Shown piece by piece: positions 4,850 through 13,293 of a stretch of DNA of 14,182 nt. Within the stretch, counting starts at the first letter, position 1, and every line of letters starts with the position of its first letter. The notes beneath the pieces are model-generated. The model was not told the DNA's origin. It ran no database searches and saw only the letters and a program-made list of their open reading frames with translations. The position numbers and the translations under genes are program-made. The stretch spans positions 1-14,182 of the forward strand of contig JBBISA010000075.1 of assembly GCA_037441525.1 (NCBI GenBank). The letters are read 5' to 3'. The stretch is from SKVR01 sp037441525. Lineage in GTDB: Bacteria > Bacteroidota > Bacteroidia > Bacteroidales > UBA7960.

Positions 4850-6118
4850 ATGGAAATAAAACTAAATAGCCAGCTTATAGATACTATTGATCTGAAAGCC
4901 TTGCTTGTAAGCCGTGGAGTAAAAGTATCAGGGCGGGTATACAAGAAATTTGTCGGAAGGGTTAGGCTGTCGTCCAATCCCCTTGAGTGCAACACAATGA
5001 TCTTCCCCGATGGCACAATCGTGCAACTTACAGATCTGGCTTTTCATATGGCTTACATAAAATCGGCAATTTCATGGAATACCCTCAAACAACTGAAATA
5101 CCTCTCACAGCTCAAAACTTACTTCCGACTTGATCTGGATGATGAAGAAAAACCTGCCGTTTTCCATAAAAAAGAAAAGTTACTGAATGTTGCTTTTCCA
5201 CCCTATACAGATTTTTACAATCAAAAGACATCAACCGGGATCCCCTTTTTAGGAAATGCCGTTTTGCAGGGAAATCAGTGGCTTTCTTTTCAACTGCTCT
5301 GGAAATGCGAATATGCCTGTGCCGGCCAGCCCTGCGAGTATTGTTTTTCGGGAGGTGAGCTGGAAAGCCTTGCTCGCCACGGTAAGAAATTCCCTGCATA
5401 TCCCACTCCCGACGATGTTGCCGAGATTGTGGAATATACCGTGGTGAAGGAAAACTACGCCGATAGTATCCAGATCACCGGGGGATCAACCTTTAATGTG
5501 CAGGCTGAAATAGACAAGATCGTAGATATTTTGCAGGCTATCAATATGCGGGTTGGCAAAGAAAACATCAAAGGTGAAATACTGGTTTACACCACTCCGC
5601 CCAAAGATCCCACGCTGTTGGATAAGCTATTTGAAGCCGGAGCTGATCGTATCTCCATGAGCCTTGAAATATGGGATGAGAAGCTGGCACAACAGATTAT
5701 GCCAGGGAAAATGAAATTTACCGGCCGCCAGCGCCATCTCGATGCCCTGGAGTATGTGACGCAAAAGCATGGCAAAGGGAAAGTGTGCAGCAATTTCATA
5801 GTAGGGCTTGAATCGGCCAAAAGTTTGCTCGAAGGAGCTGATTATCTGGCTTCAAGGGGCATTGTTCCCGTCGCCTCGATATGGGTCCCTTTCGGAAGAC
5901 CTGTTATGGGTTCCATGAAGGCCCCATCGCTGGAATATTACCAGGAGGTGAAGTATGGATTGTCTGATATATACTGCAAATACGAACTTGTGCCACCTGG
6001 TGCACAGGGGTTGAATGTTTGTATGTGCAGGGATATTTATCTTTCAACCGTTTCAAAGCCCGATCCGTTTGTTTCATCGGACGAAGAGAAAAGTTTAGGA
6101 TCAATGTCGTTTAGTTAA
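4850..6118 (+). CDS. Radical SAM protein of unrecognised function
   Basis: A 422-residue protein with an N-terminal domain of about 140 residues that I do not recognise (contains IFPDGTIVQLTDLAFHMAYI, 51-70), followed by a radical SAM core. The iron-sulfur region reads KCEYACAGQPCEYCF (152-166), with cysteines at 153, 157, 162 and 165. This gives CX3CX4CX2C rather than the canonical CX3CX2C; the last CxxC with Tyr before the final Cys looks canonical. ITGGSTF (209-215) is the SAM-binding GGE-like motif. Later strands include EILVYTTPP, ADRISMSLEIWD and CSNFIVGLES. A late CMC pair (391, 393) could hold another metal site. The ATG at 4850 is preferred over one at 4787, because the earlier start adds 21 residues that overlap a leader hairpin and lack family character. 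It stands alone between oppositely oriented genes. The chemistry is unknown. Confidence 0.82.
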   Translation: MEIKLNSQLIDTIDLKALLVSRGVKVSGRVYKKFVGRVRLSSNPLECNTMIFPDGTIVQLTDLAFHMAYIKSAISWNTLKQLKYLSQLKTYFRLDLDDEEKPAVFHKKEKLLNVAFPPYTDFYNQKTSTGIPFLGNAVLQGNQWLSFQLLWKCEYACAGQPCEYCFSGGELESLARHGKKFPAYPTPDDVAEIVEYTVVKENYADSIQITGGSTFNVQAEIDKIVDILQAINMRVGKENIKGEILVYTTPPKDPTLLDKLFEAGADRISMSLEIWDEKLAQQIMPGKMKFTGRQRHLDALEYVTQKHGKGKVCSNFIVGLESAKSLLEGADYLASRGIVPVASIWVPFGRPVMGSMKAPSLEYYQEVKYGLSDIYCKYELVPPGAQGLNVCMCRDIYLSTVSKPDPFVSSDEEKSLGSMSFS

Positions 6119-6188
6119 GCAATGCTATGAAAAGGCTTGATTTTATTGACATTTTGTTAGAATGGTTTAACCCCTGCATTATCAGGCT

Positions 6189-7058
6189 TTATACCTTCGG
6201 AATAAGTAAATTATCTTTGAATGTCTTAAATAACAGCTGAATTACTTCAGAGCGTTTTTCCTTTTGCTTATCAAAACTCACAGAATATTCTACCTTAAGC
6301 AAAAGTTTTTCATTTACCATGTCAAGCTGTAATAATACATTCTCTGATTTTTGGGTGAGGGTGCCTATCTCACCTTTCATATCTTTGATAATGGCAGTGG
6401 TGTTTTCGGGTATATTTACCATTTGAAACGTGATGCGTTCCTGGTAAGTGGTGCTGCCCAGATTGGAGATGCTTTTTTCGAGGAAAAGGCGGTTGGGCAC
6501 CCTTATAAAATCCTGGGGCAGTTCGGGGGTATTATCAAGCAGAACATAAAAGGTTCCTATGTGTATCACTTTCCCAACGTCATCGCCAATACGTATATGA
6601 TCGCCAATGCGAAAGGGTTTCTTGTTCAGCAGTATCATCCATCCGAAAAAGGAAAGCAAAACATCTCTAACCGCAAAGGCAAGCCCAGTGGCAATAAGCC
6701 CCAGAAAGATGGTTATATTGCCGAGCGACACACCGAAGTAATGCAAAATTACAAACAAGCCAAAACCATAGAGAGTCCAGCTGAATATTTTGGAATAGAA
6801 AATACGCTCTTCGGGTTCGTCAAATAATTTTGTAAGGCGTTTGATGGTAAGCCTGATGAGCAAACTGGTAATAAACAGGGTTGCTATTACCACCGAAACA
6901 TTAATCAGAATTCTGTTGAGAAAGGCTGGGATTTGGATAATTCCTTTGTCACTCAGGTAAAGGACCCCCTGAATTAAAATCAATAGCACTGAAAAAAATA
7001 TTACCGAAGCGCTGTGGGTTCTGGTTTTTGGCTCTTTTAGACGGGGTTTTGCCATCAT
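6189..7058 (-). CDS. MscS-type mechanosensitive ion channel
   Basis: This 289-residue inner-membrane protein has about three hydrophobic segments (roughly 17-35, 47-70, 93-110) before a pore-lining helix rich in Gly and Ala, GLIATGLAFAVRDVLLSFFG (120-139). The beta domain that follows is diagnostic of MscS: PFRIGDHIRIGDDVGKVIHIG (148-168), then DNTPELPQDFIRVPNRLFLEKSISN (175-199), with the conserved Pro-Asn at 188-189. The C-terminal mixed alpha/beta domain is present but short. Such channels open under membrane tension and release solutes during osmotic downshock. The gene converges on the radical SAM gene with a 70-bp gap and shows no operon partner. A TACTTTTG element at 7095-7102 on the minus strand gives a 36-nt leader. 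Confidence 0.9.
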   Translation of the reverse strand: MMAKPRLKEPKTRTHSASVIFFSVLLILIQGVLYLSDKGIIQIPAFLNRILINVSVVIATLFITSLLIRLTIKRLTKLFDEPEERIFYSKIFSWTLYGFGLFVILHYFGVSLGNITIFLGLIATGLAFAVRDVLLSFFGWMILLNKKPFRIGDHIRIGDDVGKVIHIGTFYVLLDNTPELPQDFIRVPNRLFLEKSISNLGSTTYQERITFQMVNIPENTTAIIKDMKGEIGTLTQKSENVLLQLDMVNEKLLLKVEYSVSFDKQKEKRSEVIQLLFKTFKDNLLIPKV

Positions 7059-7094
7059 GAATATAGTTGTTTACGGTTTGCTGATTCAATGGTG

Positions 7095-7102
7095 CAAAAG
7101 TA
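7095..7102 (-). promoter_or_regulatory. -7 promoter element for the MscS-type gene
   Basis: On the minus strand this reads TACTTTTG, an exact TAnnTTTG match 36 bp before the ATG at 7058. No well-spaced -33 TTG was seen. Confidence 0.45.
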
Positions 7103-7268
7103 ATCATTTCATCCTGTTTTATCGATTGAAACCAAAGTGTGCGCATGGGCTTTTTTATTGTTTGCTATCCATCACAGATCAGGTGAAGTATAATTCTGTT
7201 TTCGAAAATCTGGAATAATTGCAGCTCTGTGGAACACATCAAAAACCTGCACTCATTTTACTTTTTGA

Positions 7269-7276
7269 TACCTTTG
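7269..7276 (+). promoter_or_regulatory. -7 promoter element for folB
   Basis: TACCTTTG matches TAnnTTTG exactly and lies 38 bp before the ATG of folB. The spacer between the MscS-type gene and folB (7059-7314) otherwise holds only divergent promoter candidates. Confidence 0.5.
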
Positions 7277-7314
7277 GTACTGTTTTACCAGTTTGTTAAC
7301 TCAATCCCGGTTTT

Positions 7315-7698
7315 ATGTCAAAGATAATTCTCGAAAACGTGGAGTTCTTCGCCTACCACGGCTGCTTTAAAGAAGAACAAATAATTGGCAACCAGTTTAT
7401 TGTAAATCTTGAACTAGAGACCGATACCAACGTTGCTGAACGGTCAGACAACCTTAAAGACACCCTGAATTACCAGGAAGCTTACAATGTTGTGAAGGGA
7501 CAGATGCAGCAGAAAAGCCATTTGCTGGAGCATGTTTGCCGGCGCATTATTGATGCATTGTTCCGGAAATTTCATACAATAACTCATCTGAAAATAAAAG
7601 TGAGCAAAATGCACCCGCCCATGGGGGGTAAAATGCGCTGTGTAAGCCTTGAAATGGAAGAGTCTAAACAATTGTGGGCCGGAAATAATGCTGTATAA
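7315..7698 (+). CDS. folB: Dihydroneopterin aldolase
   Basis: FolB splits dihydroneopterin into 6-hydroxymethyl-dihydropterin and glycolaldehyde in folate synthesis; it acts in the cytoplasm as an oligomer. The 127-residue protein has the usual family length (about 120). It opens with IILENVEFFAYHGCFKEEQIIG, containing the typical FxxYHGxxxEE motif (11-21). TLNYQEAY (50-57) is the conserved substrate-pocket segment, LLEHVCRRI (70-78) carries the family glutamate (Glu73), and the KVSKMHPPM segment (95-103) carries the conserved active-site lysine region. It lies 42 bp before glnS on the same strand, but a separate promoter match lies between them. Confidence 0.93.
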   Translation: MSKIILENVEFFAYHGCFKEEQIIGNQFIVNLELETDTNVAERSDNLKDTLNYQEAYNVVKGQMQQKSHLLEHVCRRIIDALFRKFHTITHLKIKVSKMHPPMGGKMRCVSLEMEESKQLWAGNNAV

Positions 7699-7705
7699 AT
7701 TTTCT

Positions 7706-7713
7706 TACTTTTG
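7706..7713 (+). promoter_or_regulatory. -7 promoter element for glnS
   Basis: TACTTTTG matches TAnnTTTG exactly, just after the folB stop and 27 bp before the glnS ATG. It suggests glnS has its own start site even though it is close to folB. Confidence 0.5.
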
Positions 7714-7740
7714 CACCCTGTATTTCTAAAAAAAAGCATA

Positions 7741-9441
7741 ATGGAAAAGGTTGATATGAATGTGAATGAGACCAGGGCGTCGCTGAATTTCCTGGAGCAG
7801 ATCATCGAAAACGACATACGCAATGGTGTGAACAATGGGCAGGTGCTGACCCGTTTCCCGCCCGAGCCCAACGGATATCTGCATATTGGCCATGCCAAGT
7901 CCATTTGCCTCAATTTTGGACTTGCCATAAAATACGGGGGTAAAACCAACCTTCGTTTCGACGATACCAATCCTACCAAAGAGAGTACCGAATATGTAAA
8001 TGCCATAATGGAAGATGTTAAATGGCTTGGTTTTCAGTGGCAGGAGCCGGTGCTTTATGCCAGCGATTATTTTGAGCAGCTATATCAATATGCCATTTAC
8101 CTGATAAAAAAGGAAAAAGCCTATGTGTGCCAGATGAGTGCCGAAGAAATAAGCAAGGGGAGGGGCACCCCCCAAACCCCCGGCGTTGAAAGCCCGTGGC
8201 GCAACCGTGCGGTGGAAGAGAGCCTCGAGGAGCTTGAAAAAATGCGCAATGCCGATTACAGGGAAGGGGAGCGGGTATTAAGGGCAAAAATCGATATGGC
8301 ATCGCCCAATATGTGGATGCGCGACCCTGTTATGTATCGGATTATGCATGCCCATCATCACCGCACCGGCGATGCTTGGTGCATTTATCCAATGTACGAT
8401 TGGGCGCATGGCCAAAGCGATTACATTGAAGGGATTACTCATTCCATCTGTACTCTCGAGTTTGTTCCCCACCGGCAATTGTACGACTGGTTTATTGATA
8501 ACCTCGACCTTACCGGCATCCGTCCGCGCCAGTACGAATTTGCCCGCCTTAACCTTACCTACACCGTAATGAGCAAACGCAAATTGCTGCAACTGGTGGA
8601 AGAAGGATTTGTGAATGGCTGGGACGACCCTCGCATGCCTACTGTTTCGGGGTTGCGCCGCCGCGGGTATACACCTGCTTCCATCAGGGAGTTTGCCGAA
8701 AGGGTAGGGGTGGCCAAGCGCGAAAACCTGATCGATGTATCGTTGCTTGAGTTCTGTATCCGCGAAGACCTTAACAAAACCGCTCCACGCGCTATGGTTG
8801 TAATCGACCCGGTGAAACTCATCATCGATAATTATCCCGAAGGACAAACCGAAGAATTGCCCGCGGTTATTAATCCCGAAGACCCTGATTCTGAAAAACG
8901 AATGGTACCTTTTAGCCGCGAACTATATATTGAACGCGATGATTTCATGGAAGAGCCACCTAAGAAATTCTTCCGTCTGGCACCGGGGGCTGAGGTAAGA
9001 TTGAAATATGCCTACATAATTCGCTGCGATAGTGTTGTGAAGGATAAAAATGGCACCATCACTGAGATTCATTGCACCTACTTCCCTGATACCAAAAGCG
9101 GAATGGAAACCACCCGTAAGGTGAAAGGAACTCTGCACTGGGTAAGCGCACAACATGCCGTGGAAGCCGAAGTGCGTTTGTACGATCGCCTTTTTCGTGT
9201 GCCCGAACCCGACAATGTGGAAGAAGGACAGGATTTTAAGGATTTTGTTAACCCCGATTCATTAAAGGTGGTTACCGGTTATGGCGAGCCATTTATTAAA
9301 TCTGCTTTGCCGGCACAGGGATTCCAGTTCGAACGGATTGGATATTTCTCTCTTGATAAAGATTCAACCAATGGTAAATTGATCTTTAACCGCACAGTAA
9401 CACTCAAGGATTCCTGGGCGAAAGTGGGAAATCAGTGTTGA
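7741..9441 (+). CDS. glnS: Glutamine--tRNA ligase
   Basis: Class I aminoacyl-tRNA synthetase that charges tRNA-Gln with glutamine. The 566-residue protein is close to the usual size (E. coli about 554). The HIGH motif is in PPEPNGYLHIGHAKSICLNF (HIGH at 48-51). The KMSKS-type motif is VMSKRKL (276-282). Other family blocks are LRFDDTNPTKE (71-81), DWAHGQSDYIEGITHSICTLEF (220-241) and GWDDPRMPTVSGLRRRGYTP. The C-terminal anticodon-binding beta barrels are complete, ending at KDSWAKVGNQC. The ATG at 7741 is the right start: an in-frame TTG further upstream at 7711 lies inside the promoter element and adds ten non-conserved residues. Presence of glnS means the organism charges Gln-tRNA directly. 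A small hairpin follows the gene. Confidence 0.97.
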   Translation: MEKVDMNVNETRASLNFLEQIIENDIRNGVNNGQVLTRFPPEPNGYLHIGHAKSICLNFGLAIKYGGKTNLRFDDTNPTKESTEYVNAIMEDVKWLGFQWQEPVLYASDYFEQLYQYAIYLIKKEKAYVCQMSAEEISKGRGTPQTPGVESPWRNRAVEESLEELEKMRNADYREGERVLRAKIDMASPNMWMRDPVMYRIMHAHHHRTGDAWCIYPMYDWAHGQSDYIEGITHSICTLEFVPHRQLYDWFIDNLDLTGIRPRQYEFARLNLTYTVMSKRKLLQLVEEGFVNGWDDPRMPTVSGLRRRGYTPASIREFAERVGVAKRENLIDVSLLEFCIREDLNKTAPRAMVVIDPVKLIIDNYPEGQTEELPAVINPEDPDSEKRMVPFSRELYIERDDFMEEPPKKFFRLAPGAEVRLKYAYIIRCDSVVKDKNGTITEIHCTYFPDTKSGMETTRKVKGTLHWVSAQHAVEAEVRLYDRLFRVPEPDNVEEGQDFKDFVNPDSLKVVTGYGEPFIKSALPAQGFQFERIGYFSLDKDSTNGKLIFNRTVTLKDSWAKVGNQC

Positions 9442-9477
9442 TTAGCAAGGCATTAGTTGCTATTAGCCAGCGATGAT

Positions 9478-9494
9478 TGATGGATTTTCCATCA
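9478..9494 (+). terminator. Small hairpin after glnS (weak terminator candidate)
   Basis: TGATGGA and TCCATCA form a 7-bp stem around TTT, 37 bp after the glnS stop. No T run follows, so termination here is uncertain. The remaining spacer before the btuF-like gene shows no B12-box riboswitch sequence. Confidence 0.3.
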
Positions 9495-9555
9495 TCCAAA
9501 AGGATTTGGTAACGTCTGGCAGGAAGTTAGGAAGACTTAAAAACAAAAAAACCTG

Positions 9556-10389
9556 ATGTTACGTTTCCTAAAGATATTTTCGTTGCTGATTACCGGCCTT
9601 GCGGCCGGCGTGCAGGGGCAAAATGCGCCGCAACGTATTGTTTCATTGGCTCCATCTCTCACTCGTGCACTCTATTATCTTGATGCAAAAGATAGGTTGG
9701 TTGGGGTTACATCTTTCTGCAACATTGCCAGGAACGACAACAAGGAAGTAGTGGCAACGGCCATAGCTGTGAATGTGGAACGGGTGATTACCCTGCGTCC
9801 TGATCTGGTGGTAACTACCGCTATGACTAATCCCGAAACCATAGACTTGCTCAGAAGGGCCGGTATAAAAACCGAGGTCTTTCAAACGCCTCGCTCGTTT
9901 GAGGAAATATGCACCCAGTTCGAACGATTGGGAACCCTTGCCGAGAAACGTGACAACGCCCTTAAGATCAACGATTCGGTGAGCAAGCGGGTTGCAGAGA
10001 TAAAGGCTTTGTATAGCTTTCGCTCAAAGCCCTCTTTCTTTTTTCAGATTGGGGCAAACCCTTTGTTTACAGTCTTGGAGAATACTTTTATGGACGATTA
10101 TATCACCTTTTTCGGTGGAAAGAATATAGCCGCAGGACTTACACGCGGTACTCTCAACAGGGAGTATGTGCTTACTGCCAATCCCGATGTAATTATTATT
10201 GTGAATATGGGGATAACCAGCGATGAAGAGAAAAAAGTGTGGGAACGGTATCCCTTTTTGAAAGCCGTAAAAAATAACCGCATTTTCTTCATTGAATCTG
10301 ACATGGCTTCCACCCCCAATCCGCCCGATTTTCTTAAAACCCTGGAAGCCATGAGCCAATACCTTAAGCCAGGCTGGTGGAAGGATTGA
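9556..10389 (+). CDS. btuF: BtuF-like periplasmic substrate-binding protein of an ABC importer
   Basis: This 277-residue protein has a signal peptide (hydrophobic LLITGLAAGVQG, cleavage near residue 22). The mature part begins PQRIVSLAPSLTRALYYLDAKDRLVGVTSFCNI, the typical opening of class III solute-binding proteins for cobalamin, heme or siderophores; the SLAPS..E/R and VGVTSFC pattern is closest to BtuF. The lobe-linking long helix region (around 120-150) and the second lobe with LTANPDVIIIVNMG are as expected. It captures the ligand in the periplasm and hands it to the permease that follows 59 bp downstream. Cobalamin is favoured because a corrinoid-binding protein gene lies 3 kb downstream, but an iron chelate is possible. 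No TonB receptor lies in the window. Confidence 0.82.
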   Translation: MLRFLKIFSLLITGLAAGVQGQNAPQRIVSLAPSLTRALYYLDAKDRLVGVTSFCNIARNDNKEVVATAIAVNVERVITLRPDLVVTTAMTNPETIDLLRRAGIKTEVFQTPRSFEEICTQFERLGTLAEKRDNALKINDSVSKRVAEIKALYSFRSKPSFFFQIGANPLFTVLENTFMDDYITFFGGKNIAAGLTRGTLNREYVLTANPDVIIIVNMGITSDEEKKVWERYPFLKAVKNNRIFFIESDMASTPNPPDFLKTLEAMSQYLKPGWWKD

Positions 10390-10448
10390 AAGATTAATAA
10401 ACCACCGTATTATCACCTGCCAAAATTTAAAGCTACTTATCCCCCCAG

Positions 10449-11465
10449 ATGAAAAAAAAATATACCAGATGGATATTGTTTATACTGGCCATGTTGCTGA
10501 TTTTGGTAGTGTCTGGTATTTTTTCCATCACCATGGGCGTTGTCAATATTTCTCTGGGAAACCTGATACCGTTATTACGCCAGGGCGAAGGGATTGAGTA
10601 TTTTATTCTTACTGAAATAAGGATGCCAAGGGTTTTGCTGGCGCTGTCGGTGGGTGGTTCATTGAGTTTGGCCGGTGCTATTTTGCAGGGAATTTTCCGC
10701 AATCCGCTGGTCGAACCCTACACCCTGGGAATTTCGGGCGGCGCCGCACTTGGGGTTGCCCTCACCATTGTTTTGGGCCTTCATATTACCCTGGGTATGC
10801 TCATGTTGCCTCTTGCCGGATTTGCCGGAGCTATGGCCACCATTTTACTGGTTAGTCTTCTGGGATTTCTAAGGGGGGGAACCGACATCAACAAAATGCT
10901 GCTTATTGGTGTGATGATCAGTTTTGTGGCCTCTTCGTCCATGATGTTTCTCATGTCGGTAACCACCTCAGAAAATATGCATGGCATCATTTTCTGGATT
11001 ATGGGGTCACTGGATGAACCCAACCATCTGCTCATCCGTATCACCTTCTATACATCTGTTGCCGGGTTGATTATCAGCTATCTGTTTGCCCGGTCGCTCA
11101 ACGCCCTGAGGTTGGGTGAAGTCAAAGCAACTAATTTGGGTATCAACAGCAAATCGGCCATTCGTATCCTGTTTCTGCTGGCTTCACTGCTTACCGGTAT
11201 TTGTGTTTCTGTGGCCGGGGTAATTGGTTTTGCCGGCCTGGTAATACCTCACCTTGTTCGCATTGTGGTCGGGTCTGATTATCGCTTCCTTCTGGCAGGT
11301 TCCTTTCTGGGTGGCGGCATATTTATGATTATCAGCGATGTGATCGCCCGAATAATTATTTCACCCAACGAGTTGCCCATTGGGGTAATAACCGGTATGG
11401 CCGGGGGTATTTTATTTATAGTTGTGTTGACCCAACTGAAGAAAAGCCGCAAACATGGAATCTGA
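10449..11465 (+). CDS. btuC: FecCD/BtuC-family ABC importer permease
   Basis: A 338-residue, highly hydrophobic protein with about ten membrane helices, the usual size for FecCD/BtuC permeases. Family blocks are EIRMPRVLLALSVGGSLSLAG (56-76), GIFRNPLVEPYTLGISGGAA (81-100) and GVIGFAGLVIPHLVRIVVG (around 258-276), the last including the cytoplasmic loop that contacts the ATPase. It forms the channel through which the ligand passes into the cytoplasm. Its final codons overlap the ATPase gene by 11 bp (ATG at 11455, TGA at 11463-11465), which signals translational coupling. Substrate is inferred from context (cobalamin preferred, siderophore possible). Confidence 0.88.
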   Translation: MKKKYTRWILFILAMLLILVVSGIFSITMGVVNISLGNLIPLLRQGEGIEYFILTEIRMPRVLLALSVGGSLSLAGAILQGIFRNPLVEPYTLGISGGAALGVALTIVLGLHITLGMLMLPLAGFAGAMATILLVSLLGFLRGGTDINKMLLIGVMISFVASSSMMFLMSVTTSENMHGIIFWIMGSLDEPNHLLIRITFYTSVAGLIISYLFARSLNALRLGEVKATNLGINSKSAIRILFLLASLLTGICVSVAGVIGFAGLVIPHLVRIVVGSDYRFLLAGSFLGGGIFMIISDVIARIIISPNELPIGVITGMAGGILFIVVLTQLKKSRKHGI

Positions 11466-12300
11466 TTACCTGAAAATAGAAGGATTATCCTGTGGTTATA
11501 GTGGTGGGTTTAATCTCTCCAATATTTCCCTAGTTCTGCGAAAAGGCACCTTTGCCGGTATTACAGGCCCCAATGGCTCGGGTAAAACCACACTTTTCAG
11601 AGGCATTTCGGGCAATCTGCCCCTTAAAAATGGCACCGTAGTTCTCAATAACCTAAACCTTGCAAAGCTTACCACCCGCCAAAAGGCAACCAGGGTTGCC
11701 GTTGTGGCACAGTTCCCTGAGGTGGCCGATATAACCGTTGAAGATTATGTGCTCATGGGTCGGCTTCCATACCGCGACACCTTCCAGTTTTTCGAAACCC
11801 CCAGAGATCTTGCCATTGCACGTAAATATTTACGATTGACGGGTATCTATGACCATCGCACCAAACTCATGACCGAACTCAGTGGTGGTGAGCAGCAGCT
11901 GGCAGCCATTGCCCAGGCTCTTTCGCAGGAACCGGAATTGTTATTGATGGATGAACCCACTTCCCACCTCGACATATCTCATACTGTTCAGATTCTTAAT
12001 CTTATTCAGAAACTCAACTGCGAAACCGGGCTTACAGTGCTTATGATCATCCACGACCTGAACCTGGCCGCTGAGTATTGCGATTTTCTGATAATGATGG
12101 ACCAGGGAAAGATCTTTATACAGGGCACTCCTGCCGAAGTACTCACCTATCAAAACATTGAAGATGTTTATAAAACAGTAGTGGTTACCCGCGAAAATCC
12201 CCTTTCAGGAAAGCCGGTTATTTTCCTGGTTTCAGAGAATATAATGCGTGAGCAGCGCGAAAAGCATGGCGGGATTGACAGAGATGCTAAGCCATCTTAA
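11455..12300 (+). CDS. btuD: ABC importer ATP-binding protein (BtuD/FecE type)
   Basis: This 281-residue ATPase powers the importer encoded by the two genes before it. It shows Walker A GPNGSGKT (38-45), the Q-loop at Gln86 (VAVVAQFPEV), the signature LSGGEQQ (142-148), Walker B LLLMDE (162-167) with the catalytic glutamate, the D-loop SHLD and the switch histidine His200 in MIIHDLNLAAEYC. YVLMGRLPYR (98-107) is typical of the FecE/BtuD branch. The extra C-terminal tail after about residue 225 is usual for this group. The 3' end overlaps the convergent AraC-type gene by 14 bp. Confidence 0.9.
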   Translation: MESDYLKIEGLSCGYSGGFNLSNISLVLRKGTFAGITGPNGSGKTTLFRGISGNLPLKNGTVVLNNLNLAKLTTRQKATRVAVVAQFPEVADITVEDYVLMGRLPYRDTFQFFETPRDLAIARKYLRLTGIYDHRTKLMTELSGGEQQLAAIAQALSQEPELLLMDEPTSHLDISHTVQILNLIQKLNCETGLTVLMIIHDLNLAAEYCDFLIMMDQGKIFIQGTPAEVLTYQNIEDVYKTVVVTRENPLSGKPVIFLVSENIMREQREKHGGIDRDAKPS

Positions 12301-13156
12301 ACAATTCCCTTCTGTAATCCCTGGGGGTTGTCCCCGTATTTTTTCTGAATTGCTTATTGAAATGACTAAGATTGTTAAAGCCGCTCTCCATAGCCACTTC
12401 AGTTATGCTCATGTCGTTGTTCATCAGGAGTTTGCAGGCAAGGTCGGTTTTTATCCGGTTAAGATATTCAAAGGGTGTGCATCCCGCTTTTTCTCTGAAA
12501 AACCGGCACAGCGATCCTTCAGCCATGTTTACCAGGTCAGCCAGTTCTATAAGATTGATTTCCTTGCGGTAATTTGCCAGCAGGTATTGGTGGATCATTG
12601 AAATACGCTTGTTATGGTTATCGATGCGCTTTTTTACATACTCATCACTGGCCAGCGAAATATAGTCGGCACTGCTTCCAATCACATTCAGCAAACGCAA
12701 AAACTGCAACATTCTTTCAAAACTATCAAGGTATGGCATCTGGAGCATAATCCCGCTGGCTTCGTTTAGAGTATTCCCCGTAATCTGAATCCCTCTTTCG
12801 GCCAGTTCGAGCGCTTTCTTTATGCCCGAAAACTCAGGAAGGCTGAGCATACCTGGCGGTAGCACATCTAATGTGAACTGTAGCGATATCATTTCGAGGC
12901 TGCGATCGGGCACAAACTGATACTCCCTATCTGAAAGCCAAACATGGGGAAGCTTCCTGCCAATAAAAACCATATCTCCAGGATGGAAATTTAGGATTGA
13001 ATCGGCCACAATACGCTTGCCTGCACCTTTGGTTATAAAACTGATTTCATAATGATCGTGGTAATGAAATGCATTTTTATCCCTATCGTCCTGATAAATA
13101 TCTATCGCCACAGAACTACTGATCTTGTTGCGATTGCCTTTATGCAAATGGGGCAT
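12287..13156 (-). CDS. AraC-family regulator with N-terminal cupin
   Basis: This 289-residue protein has an N-terminal cupin sensor: NAFHYHDHYEISFITKGAGKRIV (28-50) and FHPGDMVFIGRKLPHVW (57-73), the His-rich double-motif form common in AraC regulators of sugar or small-molecule genes. The C-terminal DNA-binding domain has helix-turn-helix motifs at about 202-222 (LIELADLVNMAEGSLCRFFRE) and 250-271 (SITEVAMESGFNNLSHFNKQF), ending with GTTPRDYRR (275-283). It is divergent from the corrinoid protein gene (137 bp between start codons), so the corrinoid operon is its most likely target; that is inference from position. Its last 14 bp overlap the end of the ATPase gene. The ligand is unknown. Confidence 0.9.
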   Translation of the reverse strand: MPHLHKGNRNKISSSVAIDIYQDDRDKNAFHYHDHYEISFITKGAGKRIVADSILNFHPGDMVFIGRKLPHVWLSDREYQFVPDRSLEMISLQFTLDVLPPGMLSLPEFSGIKKALELAERGIQITGNTLNEASGIMLQMPYLDSFERMLQFLRLLNVIGSSADYISLASDEYVKKRIDNHNKRISMIHQYLLANYRKEINLIELADLVNMAEGSLCRFFREKAGCTPFEYLNRIKTDLACKLLMNNDMSITEVAMESGFNNLSHFNKQFRKNTGTTPRDYRRELFKMA

Positions 13157-13163
13157 ACTGGTT

Positions 13164-13180
13164 TATTTTTGTCAAATTTA
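13164..13180. promoter_or_regulatory. Facing -7 elements in the AraC/corrinoid spacer
   Basis: TATTTTTG on the plus strand (13164-13171) and TAAATTTG on the minus strand (13173-13180) both fit TAnnTTTG and face each other, one base apart. The minus-strand element is 16 bp from the AraC-type ATG. The plus-strand one would give a leader of about 120 nt for the corrinoid gene. Both lie in an AT-rich spacer, so chance matches are likely. Confidence 0.3.
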
Positions 13181-13293
13181 ATAATTAGGGTTAAAATAGC
13201 ATTGGTATTGGTGATTTTTGTTGTTGAAATCAATTACAGGACAATTTACTTTTACACCCACAACCTAATTGTTTGCGCTGTAAATCAAATTAT

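Noticed and set aside
7711..7740. TTG start extending glnS by ten residues
   Set aside because: It lies within the -7 promoter element TACTTTTG, and the added residues are not typical of the family; ATG at 7741 fits.
8278..8847. 189-codon minus-strand reading frame inside glnS
   Set aside because: It lies wholly within the well-supported glnS gene and resembles no known protein; it is a shadow frame.
9441..9556. Cobalamin riboswitch before the btuF-like gene
   Set aside because: The 114-bp spacer shows only a small hairpin and no B12-box-like conserved sequence.
13273..13293. TTG start for the corrinoid protein
   Set aside because: It adds seven unrelated residues; the ATG at 13294 begins the typical helical domain.
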